Assembly: GCF_039831995.1 (NCBI RefSeq) | Contig: NZ_JBDOIO010000003.1 | Location: 1,612,001 to 1,676,000 of the forward strand | DNA from: Paenibacillus pabuli | GTDB lineage: Bacteria; Bacillota; Bacilli; Paenibacillales; Paenibacillaceae | Direction of reading: 5' to 3' | Length of the DNA: 64,000 nt | In this document: positions 41,755-50,529 of the stretch, piece by piece | How positions within the stretch are numbered: position 1 is the first letter of the stretch | Layout: every line of letters starts with the position of its first letter | Translations under genes and position numbers: made by a program | Notes under the pieces: model-generated | Seen by the model: only the letters and a program-made list of their open reading frames with translations | Database searches by the model: none | What the model was told of the DNA's origin: nothing

Positions 41755-42450
41755 ATGGCTAGGAACAAACACCCTGAACAAACGGTTCAGCACATTCTAA
41801 CCGTAGCAGCACAGCTATTCACTGAGAAAGGATATGAGAAGACAAGTATCCAGGATATCCTTGATGCTCTTGGCATGTCCAAAGGCGCAATATATCACCA
41901 CTTTAAATCCAAGGATGAAATCCTGAATGCAGTCATGGAACAGCAATTTGCCTACTCAGCCCGCATGCTGGATCAATTGGTGGTTGATACCACTGCAGCT
42001 ACAGCACGAGAAAAATTAGTTCATATTCTGGAGCATGTTCTCTCTGACCCACAGGCTCACTCCCTGGATCGGGTTCTTCAGACTCAGATCAAAAATCCTG
42101 TCTTTATTGTCAGAGGCATCCAACAGGCTGTACAACTCGACGCACCCGTTATTGCGGATATCCTGAGAGAGGGTATTGAGGATGGATCGATTAGTACATC
42201 TGATCCCGAGGCAACGGCTGAAGTATTTATGATGCTGGTTAACATCTGGATCAATCCTGCAATCTTTGGCCGCACAATCGCAGATACGAAGCAGCGCCTT
42301 ATCTTTTTGCAGTCGCTGATGAGAACGCTTGGGGCTGATATCGTGAACAATGAGTTGATCGAACGAATTCTGATTCACCATAAGGAGATTGGTGCATTTG
42401 TAACTGATGAGAATGACGGTGGTTCAAAAAATGAGGGGGCTTACGATTGA
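41755..42450 (+). CDS. TetR/AcrR family regulator
   Basis: A 231-aa regulator. The N-terminal helix-turn-helix is clear: ILTVAAQLFTEKGYEKTSIQDILDALGMSKGAIYHHFKSKDEIL (in order, residues 16-60). The C-terminal ligand domain is all-helical. I start at 41755 with GGAGG upstream; the TTG at 41743 contains that site. It overlaps the next gene and its operator lies directly upstream, so it should control itself, the DUF4097-like gene and the small membrane protein. It may also affect the exporter just upstream. Confidence 0.92.
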   Translation: MARNKHPEQTVQHILTVAAQLFTEKGYEKTSIQDILDALGMSKGAIYHHFKSKDEILNAVMEQQFAYSARMLDQLVVDTTAATAREKLVHILEHVLSDPQAHSLDRVLQTQIKNPVFIVRGIQQAVQLDAPVIADILREGIEDGSISTSDPEATAEVFMMLVNIWINPAIFGRTIADTKQRLIFLQSLMRTLGADIVNNELIERILIHHKEIGAFVTDENDGGSKNEGAYD

Positions 42451-43241
42451 AGCGTGATGGACTTATTATTTGTAAAGAAATGAAGTTGGAGAAACCTATT
42501 CATCTCCTCTCTCTGAATTGGATGCATGGGGATGTGCATATTGCCACTGGTGTGGATGAATTCGTTCGCGTTATTCAACGAGCGAGTGGCCGCTTTCCAT
42601 TGTCCCGGTGTTATGAGGCTACGGTTAACAACCATACACTTCACATTATTGATGGATACAAGCAGGCTTTCCCGCTCGGCCTAAACTTTCGTCGTACATC
42701 ACTGAGCATCCTGCTCCCTCCCCATACATTGGAACGAATGACCCTGAAAACCGTTGGGACACGAGTCACAATCCCCAACATCGCCTCACAACATTTGGAT
42801 TGTCGCTGTACATCAAGCAAGCTGAACTTATCGGGTCATACAAAACACATGAATCTGCGTGCAATCGGCAGTCGGGTAGAAGGTATCAATCTGCATTCCA
42901 ATCAGCTCAACCTTCAAGCCACCTCTTCTCCCATTCATCTACGTGGACAATTCACTCACATTCATTCCCGATCAACTGGCAGATCGCTTACGATCCAGTC
43001 TTCCTCCATGCTTCATTCATTGGACCATGTCTCTACCAGCAGCCATATAGACGTTCAAATTCCTGATAATGACGACGGATTCTACCTACACTTTAGGCAA
43101 ACTGGAGGTCGCTTCAAAAGCGACTTTGAACTACAGAATCATGGCGATCAACGTATTTATGGTCTCGGCACTTATCCATTTCAAGTGAACGTTAGAGGCG
43201 GGTCATTTCGCGTTGGAAAATCTTCACCACATATATCATAA
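42447..43241 (+). CDS. DUF4097-like beta-helical protein
   Basis: A 264-aa protein with a TTG start that overlaps the TetR stop (GAGGGG upstream). The centre (residues 90-240) consists of short beta-strand repeats such as HLDCRCTSSKLNLSG and HMNLRAIGSRVEGINL, the pattern of the DUF4097 adhesin-like domain. No signal peptide or membrane helix, so it is likely cytoplasmic or a partner of the small membrane protein encoded next. Function unknown; in other species such proteins sit with PspC/LiaG-type envelope stress genes. Confidence 0.72.
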   Translation: MKRDGLIICKEMKLEKPIHLLSLNWMHGDVHIATGVDEFVRVIQRASGRFPLSRCYEATVNNHTLHIIDGYKQAFPLGLNFRRTSLSILLPPHTLERMTLKTVGTRVTIPNIASQHLDCRCTSSKLNLSGHTKHMNLRAIGSRVEGINLHSNQLNLQATSSPIHLRGQFTHIHSRSTGRSLTIQSSSMLHSLDHVSTSSHIDVQIPDNDDGFYLHFRQTGGRFKSDFELQNHGDQRIYGLGTYPFQVNVRGGSFRVGKSSPHIS

Positions 43242-43257
43242 ACAGGAGGATTTAAGC

Positions 43258-43431
43258 ATGAGCATCGGCTGGATTGTAGGCAGCAGCTTCGCTACTGCCG
43301 TGTTATTAATGGGGATTATCTGTTTGATCATTGGCAGACGCAAAGGCAATATCGTGCGATGGCCCTGGTGGTTTATCGGATTTGGCGTAGCAGCACTGGT
43401 CAGCGCAGCCATTAATTATCCTGGGACATAG
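43258..43431 (+). CDS. Small two-helix membrane protein
   Basis: A 57-aa protein with two hydrophobic helices (WIVGSSFATAVLLMGIICLIIG and WWFIGFGVAALVSAAI) joined by a basic loop (RRKGNIVRW). AGGAGG lies 7 bases before the ATG at 43258. Third gene of the TetR operon. Function unknown. Confidence 0.72.
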   Translation: MSIGWIVGSSFATAVLLMGIICLIIGRRKGNIVRWPWWFIGFGVAALVSAAINYPGT

Positions 43432-43450
43432 AACCTGCCAAGTTGTGCAA

Positions 43451-43498
43451 TAAGAAAAGACAATCCACACTTCGCCTCAAGGCTACTGCAGATTGTCT
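43451..43498 (-). terminator. Terminator containing the stop codon of the 43483 gene
   Basis: AGACAATC ... GATTGTCT with inner GCCT/AGGC. The TAG stop at 43483 lies in the 5' side of the loop, and TTTTCTTA follows on the minus strand. Confidence 0.7.
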
Positions 43499-44130
43499 AT
43501 CCATCCTTTTACCGTATATCCCATATATAACACAGTCTCTCGCGCCAAAAATGGAATTTGGCTGCGCCAGGTCTGATAGGCTGTCGTTTGTGTTGGAGAC
43601 GGAACGGCATCCATGCCGAGTTCACTTGCCAGCTTCATGGCCCGCTTCATATGCAGCGGGTCACTTATGATCGTATAATTCTGGTACCCTGCCTTATTCC
43701 CGATCGAGATGGAGTTAACCATATTCTCCTCTGTAATTCTTGATTGTGTTTCGATCAGAATATCTGCTGGATCTACGCCGTGTGCAACTGCATAATCTCT
43801 GCCCACTTCCGCTTCAGAACGCTCGCCTGCACGACCCGAACCGCCGGTAAAGATGAGGTTAGATATCGTCCCCTGACGATACATTAAAATAGCATGTTCG
43901 ATCCGCTCTCGAAATACGGGTGAGGGATGATCCCCGTCCACAGCAGCACCAAGGATGATGGCGGCATCACTTTGTCTGGTCGATTGCTCAGCCGTGTATG
44001 CCGTGATCAACCAGGCCGTAACTATGGCCCAGAGAATCCCTGTGAGCATCAGAGATGTAATGGAAACGACCAGCCAGCTCCACTTCCCTCTTCTTTTCCG
44101 TTTTCGTTCCTCTACCTTGCCGTCAATCAC
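43483..44130 (-). CDS. YdcF/SanA-like membrane protein (DUF218)
   Basis: A 215-aa protein with a basic N-terminus (EERKRKRRGKW), one membrane helix (WLVVSITSLMLTGILWAIV) and a DUF218 domain: AAIILGAAVDGDHPSPVFRERI, FTGGSG, SRITEENM and ISDPLHMKRAM. The domain lies outside the membrane. DUF218 proteins affect envelope integrity and vancomycin sensitivity in enterics. I start at the GTG at 44130, 7 bases after GAGGAG, overlapping the upstream stop. A longer frame would run deep into that gene. Confidence 0.85.
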   Translation of the reverse strand: MIDGKVEERKRKRRGKWSWLVVSITSLMLTGILWAIVTAWLITAYTAEQSTRQSDAAIILGAAVDGDHPSPVFRERIEHAILMYRQGTISNLIFTGGSGRAGERSEAEVGRDYAVAHGVDPADILIETQSRITEENMVNSISIGNKAGYQNYTIISDPLHMKRAMKLASELGMDAVPSPTQTTAYQTWRSQIPFLARETVLYMGYTVKGWIDNLQ

Positions 44131-44677
44131 GCTGATTCTCCTCTTCCATGCTTCGGGCATGCAAGCTTTCGGAATGCATATGTTCAAGCCGCCGCAGCGC
44201 CGCAGCCGATTCAGCATTCAATCCTAGCTGTGCGATCCAGGCACCCGCATATTGTTGAAGGCTGATCTCCAGCTCCTGAGCACGGTCTTTGAAATCCTCC
44301 AGTTCTTTGATCATGCGCGATCGTCCCTCAGCACTAAAGGTTTCGTGGATTCTTTCCTTAAAGTAATGATGCACAATGCTATTCCGCTGTTTCCATAATT
44401 CATTCAACTGACGGGTCTCTTCATCTGAAAACGTAAAGTGATGCCGAACTTCATGAATGAGCTGCCCGAGTGAACTGCTCATTTTCCGCTCATACAGATC
44501 TTCCAGGTCTTCATCGGATACAGCCTTGCCTTGAGACATTTTCATCAACAGAATCAGATTGACGAGCTGCTGCTCAAGAGCTTGTCCATAATAAACAGCC
44601 AATCCGTAGTATGCAAACAATTCTCTGGAGTGTTCGCTATCCAGCATGTCACCATTCTGCATGTCTGAGTTTTGCAA
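44123..44677 (-). CDS. Helical protein with HEPN-like motif
   Basis: A 184-aa all-helical protein, not assigned to a named family. It contains WKQRNSIVHHYF near residue 118, an R-N-x3-H motif placed after long helices as in HEPN domains, some of which are RNases. No nucleotidyltransferase partner gene is adjacent, so a toxin role is not supported. TTG start with AAGGGG 9 bases upstream. It overlaps the YdcF gene by 8 bases, so they are coupled. Confidence 0.65.
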   Translation of the reverse strand: MQNSDMQNGDMLDSEHSRELFAYYGLAVYYGQALEQQLVNLILLMKMSQGKAVSDEDLEDLYERKMSSSLGQLIHEVRHHFTFSDEETRQLNELWKQRNSIVHHYFKERIHETFSAEGRSRMIKELEDFKDRAQELEISLQQYAGAWIAQLGLNAESAAALRRLEHMHSESLHARSMEEENQRD

Positions 44678-44770
44678 AAGCGAGCGCCCCTTTCATTCCC
44701 GTACCCATTCTATGTTCCTCTATCGTAACCAAAGAAAGAGCAACATTCAAGTCGTAGGGATTAACGGCTT

Positions 44771-45481
44771 CTAACTCCGTATATCCCTTCTTCCAGACAG
44801 CCATACATGAATGGACACGAGGACGAACGCATACATTACAGCCCATATGATTGATAATAAGACTGCTCCCCACTTTGCTTCTTCAAATATCATCATCTCA
44901 CGCACAAGATAGAAAGCTGGGGGTAATACCTTGTTAAGCCATTGCAGCCATTCCGGTAAATGATTCGTTAGTGAACCTTGGACAAACGAAAGCAGCAGTA
45001 GAACAATTAATCCTGGCAGACTGCGACTAAACCGGGGAACATACGATTTTTGAAAGAAAAGACTTACACCTAGACCCAGCAGTGACAATGCCAAATGCCC
45101 AAACCACGCCATCATCCACTCCCCTCCAGTCGGCTGCCTCTCAAACATGCCAAACATCACAGGATACAACACGGTTATTATCACAAGCGCACACTGCATC
45201 ATCCATGCACACCATAACTGCCCAAAGATAACTTTTCGTCTGCTTCCTGCATGCAGCACAAGCAATTGAATCTGCCCCGCTGGCTCTGCGTTCATTACAG
45301 ATAACCCCAGCCAGGCAGACCCAAAAAAGAGAAGCATCGCCGTAACACTATAACTGTCCGCAATCGGGTTGGGCCGATATGAATAGATCAGGAGCATGGC
45401 GATGACGTACATCACCACGGGTGCAAAATACTTCTGTGAACGGATGTAATGTCTCAACAAATACAGGGTTAGATGAATCAT
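44771..45481 (-). CDS. ABC transporter permease
   Basis: A 236-aa protein with six hydrophobic helices and a basic loop after helix 2 (LHAGSRRKVIFGQL), the layout of ABC-2 type permeases. The ATG overlaps the stop of the ATPase gene (ATGA). Together they form a two-component transporter of unknown cargo. Confidence 0.82.
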   Translation of the reverse strand: MIHLTLYLLRHYIRSQKYFAPVVMYVIAMLLIYSYRPNPIADSYSVTAMLLFFGSAWLGLSVMNAEPAGQIQLLVLHAGSRRKVIFGQLWCAWMMQCALVIITVLYPVMFGMFERQPTGGEWMMAWFGHLALSLLGLGVSLFFQKSYVPRFSRSLPGLIVLLLLSFVQGSLTNHLPEWLQWLNKVLPPAFYLVREMMIFEEAKWGAVLLSIIWAVMYAFVLVSIHVWLSGRRDIRS

Positions 45482-46545
45482 GGTGATTCTCCTTCCATAA
45501 TGCAGGGCTGAGAATGGGAAGGAGCAGATTCAGTGATGCTTTCCTTCAGATGATCTGCCGGATGATGACCTTCCAGCAAACGTTCCAAATGTACTCGGCT
45601 TTCCTCCTGCAATACAGACACAATCGAACCGCCAGCCGCAAGAATCCGACCGATCATACGGTCCGTTTTACTGCGTTCAACTTTCCAGTCCCATACTACT
45701 TCGTTGCGATCATTCCTCGCCCAATGACGATCGATCTGCAAAACGCCCTCCTGTTCAACAAGGTTCGAATATGTATGTAGCAGCTCCATATCCGATCCTT
45801 TCATTTCACTCTGGATTCGGACAATCGGCTCTCCTAACTCTTTTAGATCTGCGCGTTTCCAATGTCGTAATACACGCCCCTTCTGAAGCACATACACGTG
45901 GTCGGCCATACGCTCAATAAACAGTGCTTCATGACAAGCTGTCACAATGGAAGTCCTTTCTTTTTTCCATTGTTGCAGCAGAGATACGACCGCCTCCTGA
46001 GCAGGAATGTCCAGGCCGGATAACGGCTCATCCAGCAGCATGAGTCCGCCTGGACCTGGCAGCATCGCTTGAATCAGGTTCACCTTTTGAAGCGTTCCTT
46101 TAGATAACAGAGATAAATTCTGACCAAGCGCAGACCCAAGAAAAAGCAACTCACTCAGCTCGTTTATTCGTTGAGTCAGCAACGCAGGGCGGATGCCACG
46201 GATACGGCCCATTTCCCACAAATATTCGGCCGAAGTGAAAGGCAAACGTGGCAATCCGTCGAGCGCATACATCTTCTTTTCTTTAAAAGTTTGACACACC
46301 ACGCCTTTGTCAGGAACAAGAAGGCCTGCCAACGTACGCAGCAGTGTGCTTTTACCTGAACCATTTCTGCCCACCAATACGGCGCATTCGCCAGATTCCA
46401 CATGTAGATTAATCTCACTCAGTACGGGTACTCCTCCGAGGCGTTTGCTCACATGCTGAAGGGAAACGCCTGCGGGCAACCTGCCCGCTTCATCATCCTT
46501 AGGTTCATCTTCTTCACGACCAGTTCCATGCTTTCCCCATTTCAC
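45478..46545 (-). CDS. ABC transporter ATP-binding protein
   Basis: A 355-aa ATPase: Walker A GRNGSGKSTL (about 58-67), signature LLSKGTLQKV (in place of LSGGQ), Walker B LMLLDEPLSGLD and H-loop TACHE. After residue 235 there is an extra C-terminal domain of about 120 residues ending in a His-rich segment. GTG start 6 bases after the argS stop, with only GGATGTGA as a site. It may be read in part with argS. Cargo unknown. Confidence 0.87.
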   Translation of the reverse strand: MKWGKHGTGREEDEPKDDEAGRLPAGVSLQHVSKRLGGVPVLSEINLHVESGECAVLVGRNGSGKSTLLRTLAGLLVPDKGVVCQTFKEKKMYALDGLPRLPFTSAEYLWEMGRIRGIRPALLTQRINELSELLFLGSALGQNLSLLSKGTLQKVNLIQAMLPGPGGLMLLDEPLSGLDIPAQEAVVSLLQQWKKERTSIVTACHEALFIERMADHVYVLQKGRVLRHWKRADLKELGEPIVRIQSEMKGSDMELLHTYSNLVEQEGVLQIDRHWARNDRNEVVWDWKVERSKTDRMIGRILAAGGSIVSVLQEESRVHLERLLEGHHPADHLKESITESAPSHSQPCIMEGESP

Positions 46546-46551
46546 AGAACA

Positions 46552-48279
46552 TCACATCCGTTCAGGTGCCTGTACGCCAAGCAAGTACAGACTGCGGACA
46601 ATACGTTCAGCTGTGCACGTGGTTAAAGTCACCCGGAATGGCCTTATTTCAGCCGGAGCATCAGCGATCCGTTCGGCGTGATAGAAGCGGTTGAACGCCT
46701 GGGCCACATCAATCGCATACTTGGCAATCACCGAAGGTTCATTGCGCACAACGGCTTTTTCAAGGTACCCCGGATAATCCGCCAATAGTTTAAGCAGAGC
46801 CCATGTGGCGTCTCCAACGTTTGCTGTATGACTTGCGCCATCATTGATCTCTGTATCATCCGAGCTGGTCGCATGGCCATTCTTACTACTCTTGTTCGCA
46901 TCCTTGACCTTGGCAAGCACACTGTTCATCCGAGCATAGGTGTACTGCACATAAGGTCCGGTCTCCCCTTCGAAACTGACCGCACTTTCCAAGGAAAAAT
47001 CAACATCGTTCAGACGGTTATTGCGCAAATCACCAAAAACAATCGCTCCTACACCTACTGCTTCGGCAACATCCTGAGCGTTGTCCAGATGTGGATTTTT
47101 CTCTTCAATGATCTGTAAAGCCCGAGCAACCGCTTCATCCAGCACTTCTTGCAAAAAGACGACTTTGCCACGCCGGGTGGACATCTTCCGCCCTTCAAAA
47201 CGCATCAATCCAAACGGGATATGCTCACAGTTCGCAGCCCACTCATATCCCATCCGGGACAATACGGCGAATACCTGTTTGAAATGCAGCTTTTGCTCTC
47301 CCCCAACCACATATAACAGCTTATCTGCCTTCATCACATCATGACGATAAACGGCTGTGGCCAAATCTCGGGTAGGATAGATGGTTGTTCCGTCTTTTTT
47401 GATAATCAGGCAAGGTGGCATATTTTCTTCTTCCAAACGCACGACTAACGCTCCATCACTCTCTTCTAGTAAACGCCTGGATTTGAGTTCTTCCACAACC
47501 GCTCCCATTTTGTCATTGTAAAAGCTCTCGCCAAGGGTATGGTCAAACTGTACATTCAGGCGTTCATACATCCGATCGAATTCCTTCATGCTCACTTCAA
47601 CAAAGAAAGTCCATAATCGTCTGGCCTCTTCATCTCCCTGCTCGAGTTTGCGGAACCATTCGCGAGCTTCAGTCTCCAGGGTGGGGTCATTCTCTGCTTC
47701 ATCGTGGAAACGCACATAGAGTTCAAGGGATGTGCGGATAGGCTCTGCCTGCAGCGCTTCGTCATTACCCCAACGTTTGTAGGCAGCAATTTGTTTTCCA
47801 AACTGGGTTCCCCAGTCACCAAGATGATTTACACTCACCGGGATATATCCCGCTTCACTATACAATCGATAGAGTGCTGCACCAATAACGGTTGAACGAA
47901 GATGTCCAATTCCAAACGGTTTCGCGATGTTGGGGGATGACATATCAATTAATACGCGTGCATCCTTACCAATCTTGAGCTTACCAAACGATGGGTGGTT
48001 CACCTGTTCCAGCAACTCCGCGGACCACTTTTCCCGGTTAAACTGGATATTCACATAAGGCCCTGCCGCCACAGCTGTAAGGTCTCCTGTTTTCAGCTCG
48101 CTTGCAATCTCCGCAGCAATCGCTGCAGGTGCTTTTTTCCGGGATTTGGCGAGTACAAAACAAGGGAATGCTGCATCCCCCAGCTCCGGTTGTGGTGGGA
48201 TTTCCAAAAGTTTTAGTATCTCTTCTTCCTGCAGCCCTGTAATAGGTGCAAGATGTGCTGCCGCTTGTTTCATTAACAT
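46552..48279 (-). CDS. argS: Arginyl-tRNA synthetase
   Basis: A 575-aa class I synthetase that charges tRNA-Arg. Motifs: N-terminal additional domain (residues 1-85), HIGH as FGIGHLRSTV (about 125-134), KMSTRRGKVV near 380 and the DALR anticodon domain at the C-terminus (FNRFYHAERI). The start is at 48279 with AAGGAG 8 bases upstream. The same frame stays open for 45 more codons through the T-box leader, but that part is RNA structure, not protein. A T-box suggests induction when charged tRNA-Arg is low. Confidence 0.93.
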   Translation of the reverse strand: MLMKQAAAHLAPITGLQEEEILKLLEIPPQPELGDAAFPCFVLAKSRKKAPAAIAAEIASELKTGDLTAVAAGPYVNIQFNREKWSAELLEQVNHPSFGKLKIGKDARVLIDMSSPNIAKPFGIGHLRSTVIGAALYRLYSEAGYIPVSVNHLGDWGTQFGKQIAAYKRWGNDEALQAEPIRTSLELYVRFHDEAENDPTLETEAREWFRKLEQGDEEARRLWTFFVEVSMKEFDRMYERLNVQFDHTLGESFYNDKMGAVVEELKSRRLLEESDGALVVRLEEENMPPCLIIKKDGTTIYPTRDLATAVYRHDVMKADKLLYVVGGEQKLHFKQVFAVLSRMGYEWAANCEHIPFGLMRFEGRKMSTRRGKVVFLQEVLDEAVARALQIIEEKNPHLDNAQDVAEAVGVGAIVFGDLRNNRLNDVDFSLESAVSFEGETGPYVQYTYARMNSVLAKVKDANKSSKNGHATSSDDTEINDGASHTANVGDATWALLKLLADYPGYLEKAVVRNEPSVIAKYAIDVAQAFNRFYHAERIADAPAEIRPFRVTLTTCTAERIVRSLYLLGVQAPERM

Positions 48280-48319
48280 GCTTAACACTCCTTTGTCTGA
48301 CATTGAATAATTAGATATA

Positions 48320-48643
48320 AAACAAAAAAAGCCCCCGTCTCTATAAAAGAGACGAGAGCTGATCTGACAGTTCCCGCGGTACCACTCTAGGTGAACAACC
48401 TCATACTCGCACATGTATTATGGCGTCCGAGGCTGCTCCGCTCGGTGCGAATAACGGCCGCATGCCGGATTACCCTCATGAAGATGCTTCGTCATTCTGC
48501 CAAAAAAGCATCACTTCGGATAACCATCTCACGGGTGCGGTTCACACAGGTCATGTCATACCGGCTTCCACCTGCCCCGGCTCGCTGTTAAGCATGATTC
48601 TGGTTACTCTCCCGATCACGGATATTCATCGTTTCAATTCATT
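48320..48643 (-). promoter_or_regulatory. T-box riboswitch of argS
   Basis: On the minus strand the conserved T-box TAGAGTGGTACCGCG lies at about 48391-48377, followed by a terminator (GTCTCT-TTTAT-AGAGAC, GGGGGC, seven T) ending at 48324. Upstream are an AGAGTA-type stem I element and a long folded region. The UGGU bulge would pair with a discriminator A. Two Arg codons, CGC at 48539-48537 and CGT at 48533-48531, lie where a specifier could be, but I cannot fix it by eye. Binding of uncharged tRNA-Arg should prevent termination. Confidence 0.88.
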
Positions 48644-48649
48644 GCCATC

Positions 48650-48678
48650 ATTATACATATCGTTCCTGACTTTGGCAA
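48650..48678 (-). promoter_or_regulatory. Sigma-A promoter of the argS T-box transcript
   Basis: Minus strand TTGCCA, 17 bases, TATAAT. Eleven of twelve consensus positions match. Start expected near 48643. Confidence 0.85.
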
Positions 48679-48774
48679 CCTGTCGTGAAAATCCTATGAG
48701 AAGGCCACTCGGATTCTTCAAGTCAGTTCTGCACTCATGATACTAACAGTGCGTGCTTCCGGTTTAATTTAATC

Positions 48775-48849
48775 GTAAAAATCCCCTCATCATTACAACG
48801 TATCCGCACATCTCGTTTGATGTACCTTACGTTGAATTCATGAGGGGAT
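48775..48849 (-). terminator. Extended hairpin terminator after the copper-protein gene
   Basis: ATCCCCTCAT (48781-48790) and ATGAGGGGAT (48840-48849) pair perfectly, and inner segments (CAACGTA/TACGTTG, ACATC/GATGT) extend the fold. T residues follow on the minus strand. Confidence 0.85.
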
Positions 48850-48897
48850 CACGCCATTCATATTCAAAGTCATTAGGCTGTTACATGTCATCTATGA

Positions 48898-49233
48898 TTA
48901 GGCTACCGCTGCCATTAAACGGCAAGCTTCTGCACACTTACGGCAAGCTTCGGCGCACGCCTGACAGTGATCGTGTTCATGTTTGCTGCATTCCGCTGCA
49001 CATGCTTCACAAGCTTTTACACACAGTTCGCAAATTTCGGCGATGAAATCACTTCCACGCGTCATGGCTTGAGCAGCGAAGCCACAGATTTCGGCACATT
49101 CGCGGTCCAGTCGGATACAGTCACGCAGCATGGCCAGATCGTATTCTTTCAAGCTGGATATGTAACATACGTTGCAAGCATTCATGCACTCCAGGCAAGC
49201 ATCAATACATTGTTGATATTGTTGTTGTGTCAT
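48898..49233 (-). CDS. Four-helix copper-storage-like protein (DUF326)
   Basis: A 111-aa helical protein with 18 cysteines, mostly spaced C-x3-C or C-x2-C along helices (DACLECMNACNVC, CELCVKACEACAAEC, CQACAEACRKCAEAC), plus a HEHDH loop. This is the Csp/DUF326 four-helix bundle whose core binds many Cu(I) ions. No signal peptide, so the store is cytosolic. GGGAGGTAA precedes the ATG. The CobW GTPase gene lies just upstream on the same strand. Confidence 0.9.
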   Translation of the reverse strand: MTQQQYQQCIDACLECMNACNVCYISSLKEYDLAMLRDCIRLDRECAEICGFAAQAMTRGSDFIAEICELCVKACEACAAECSKHEHDHCQACAEACRKCAEACRLMAAVA

Positions 49234-49300
49234 TTAAAGTTACCTCCCAGGCAAAGTTTGCTATGCTTCTTAATACCCAGTTCGGAGGAACCTTGAATCA

Positions 49301-50359
49301 TTATGCCTGATTTATCGCTTCCATTTCCAGTAATTGCTGGCGAATGACAGCTTGGTCAAAATGCTCACCTATGAACACAGCCACGTTTGGCACGTCTCCC
49401 TGAGGCGTGATTTTCATATAATCCGATTCCCGATACGCATACTGAAACCAGAATCGGCTAGCTGTGTCACTAAAGGAAAGAATGCCCTTGGCACGGTATA
49501 CATCCCGCGGCAATCCGGCTATAAATTGCTCAAAAGCTTCACTGTTCACCGGTTGGTTAAAATAATGCGTATACACCATAACATGCTCATGTGACGCATG
49601 AGGAGCGTGGTGTTCATGATGATGTTCATGACTATGGCCACATCCATGCTCTGAACATGCATCGGTATGGACGTGATCTGCTGAATCCTCCCGATGATCC
49701 GATTCCGCTGCAGCTTGATAAGCATGCACCCCATCTCCGCTTTGAAGCAGCAGGTCCATGTCCACTTCACATCGCACAGCTTGAATAACCGGGGCAAAAC
49801 CGTTCCACTTCGTCAGCAGCTGCTGCAGATCGCTTATCTCCTGCTCGCCCACCCGGTCCGTTTTGTTCAGGATCAATACCGAGGCACAGCGAATCTGCTC
49901 CTGCATCAGCTTGAACGTCTGTCCCTTCTGCTCCTGATACAAACCTGACAGATGTGCTGCATCCACAACGGTAATGAGACTTTTCAGCTCTAGACGCATA
50001 TATAACGATGTTTCCGTTACGGCATCCAGAATCTCCATCGGGTTGGCTGCTCCCGTGGCTTCGATGATGATGACATCCGGTGACTCCTCCTGCACAAGAT
50101 CAGCAAGCTGGAGACCCAGATCCCCTCGAACCGTACAACAGATGCAGCCCCCGAGCATTTCGGTCATGGGTACTTCAGCATCTACAACCTGACCATCCAG
50201 ATTTACCTCACCGAGCTCGTTCATGACCACTGCCGGACGTAAGCCTGCTTGCTGCCAATGTTCAATTAACTGCACAAGAAGCGTCGTTTTCCCGCTCCCC
50301 AAAAAGCCTGACAATATATATACAGGTATGGACTTTTCTTTTTTACTCGTTACGCTCAT
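49301..50359 (-). CDS. CobW/COG0523 metal-chaperone GTPase
   Basis: A 352-aa P-loop GTPase: Walker A GFLGSGKTTL (18-27), the metal motif GGCICC (about 70-75), EATGAANP near 100 and NKTD near 165. A His-rich insertion (EHGCGHSHEHHHEHHAPHASHEH in parts, about 240-265) and a C-terminal CobW domain follow. Members move zinc or cobalt to client enzymes under metal shortage. The His/Cys insertion favours zinc. No Zur box was found upstream by eye. Confidence 0.88.
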   Translation of the reverse strand: MSVTSKKEKSIPVYILSGFLGSGKTTLLVQLIEHWQQAGLRPAVVMNELGEVNLDGQVVDAEVPMTEMLGGCICCTVRGDLGLQLADLVQEESPDVIIIEATGAANPMEILDAVTETSLYMRLELKSLITVVDAAHLSGLYQEQKGQTFKLMQEQIRCASVLILNKTDRVGEQEISDLQQLLTKWNGFAPVIQAVRCEVDMDLLLQSGDGVHAYQAAAESDHREDSADHVHTDACSEHGCGHSHEHHHEHHAPHASHEHVMVYTHYFNQPVNSEAFEQFIAGLPRDVYRAKGILSFSDTASRFWFQYAYRESDYMKITPQGDVPNVAVFIGEHFDQAVIRQQLLEMEAINQA

Positions 50360-50529
50360 TGCTATACACCTCTCTGGCTGACCATTGTATGGATCATTCT
50401 AATTCTATATCTAGCGAGTGTACACCATCCTGCATTCTTTGTGCAATATGATCAATTCTTCCGCGGTGCATTGCCTGAAACTGCCGAATGGTCTATGCTA
50501 TGAGGAAATGTGGATTAGGAGGATATCTC

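Noticed and set aside
48280..48414. N-terminal extension of argS by 45 codons
   Set aside because: The sequence is the T-box antiterminator and terminator, and the ribosome site supports the start at 48279.
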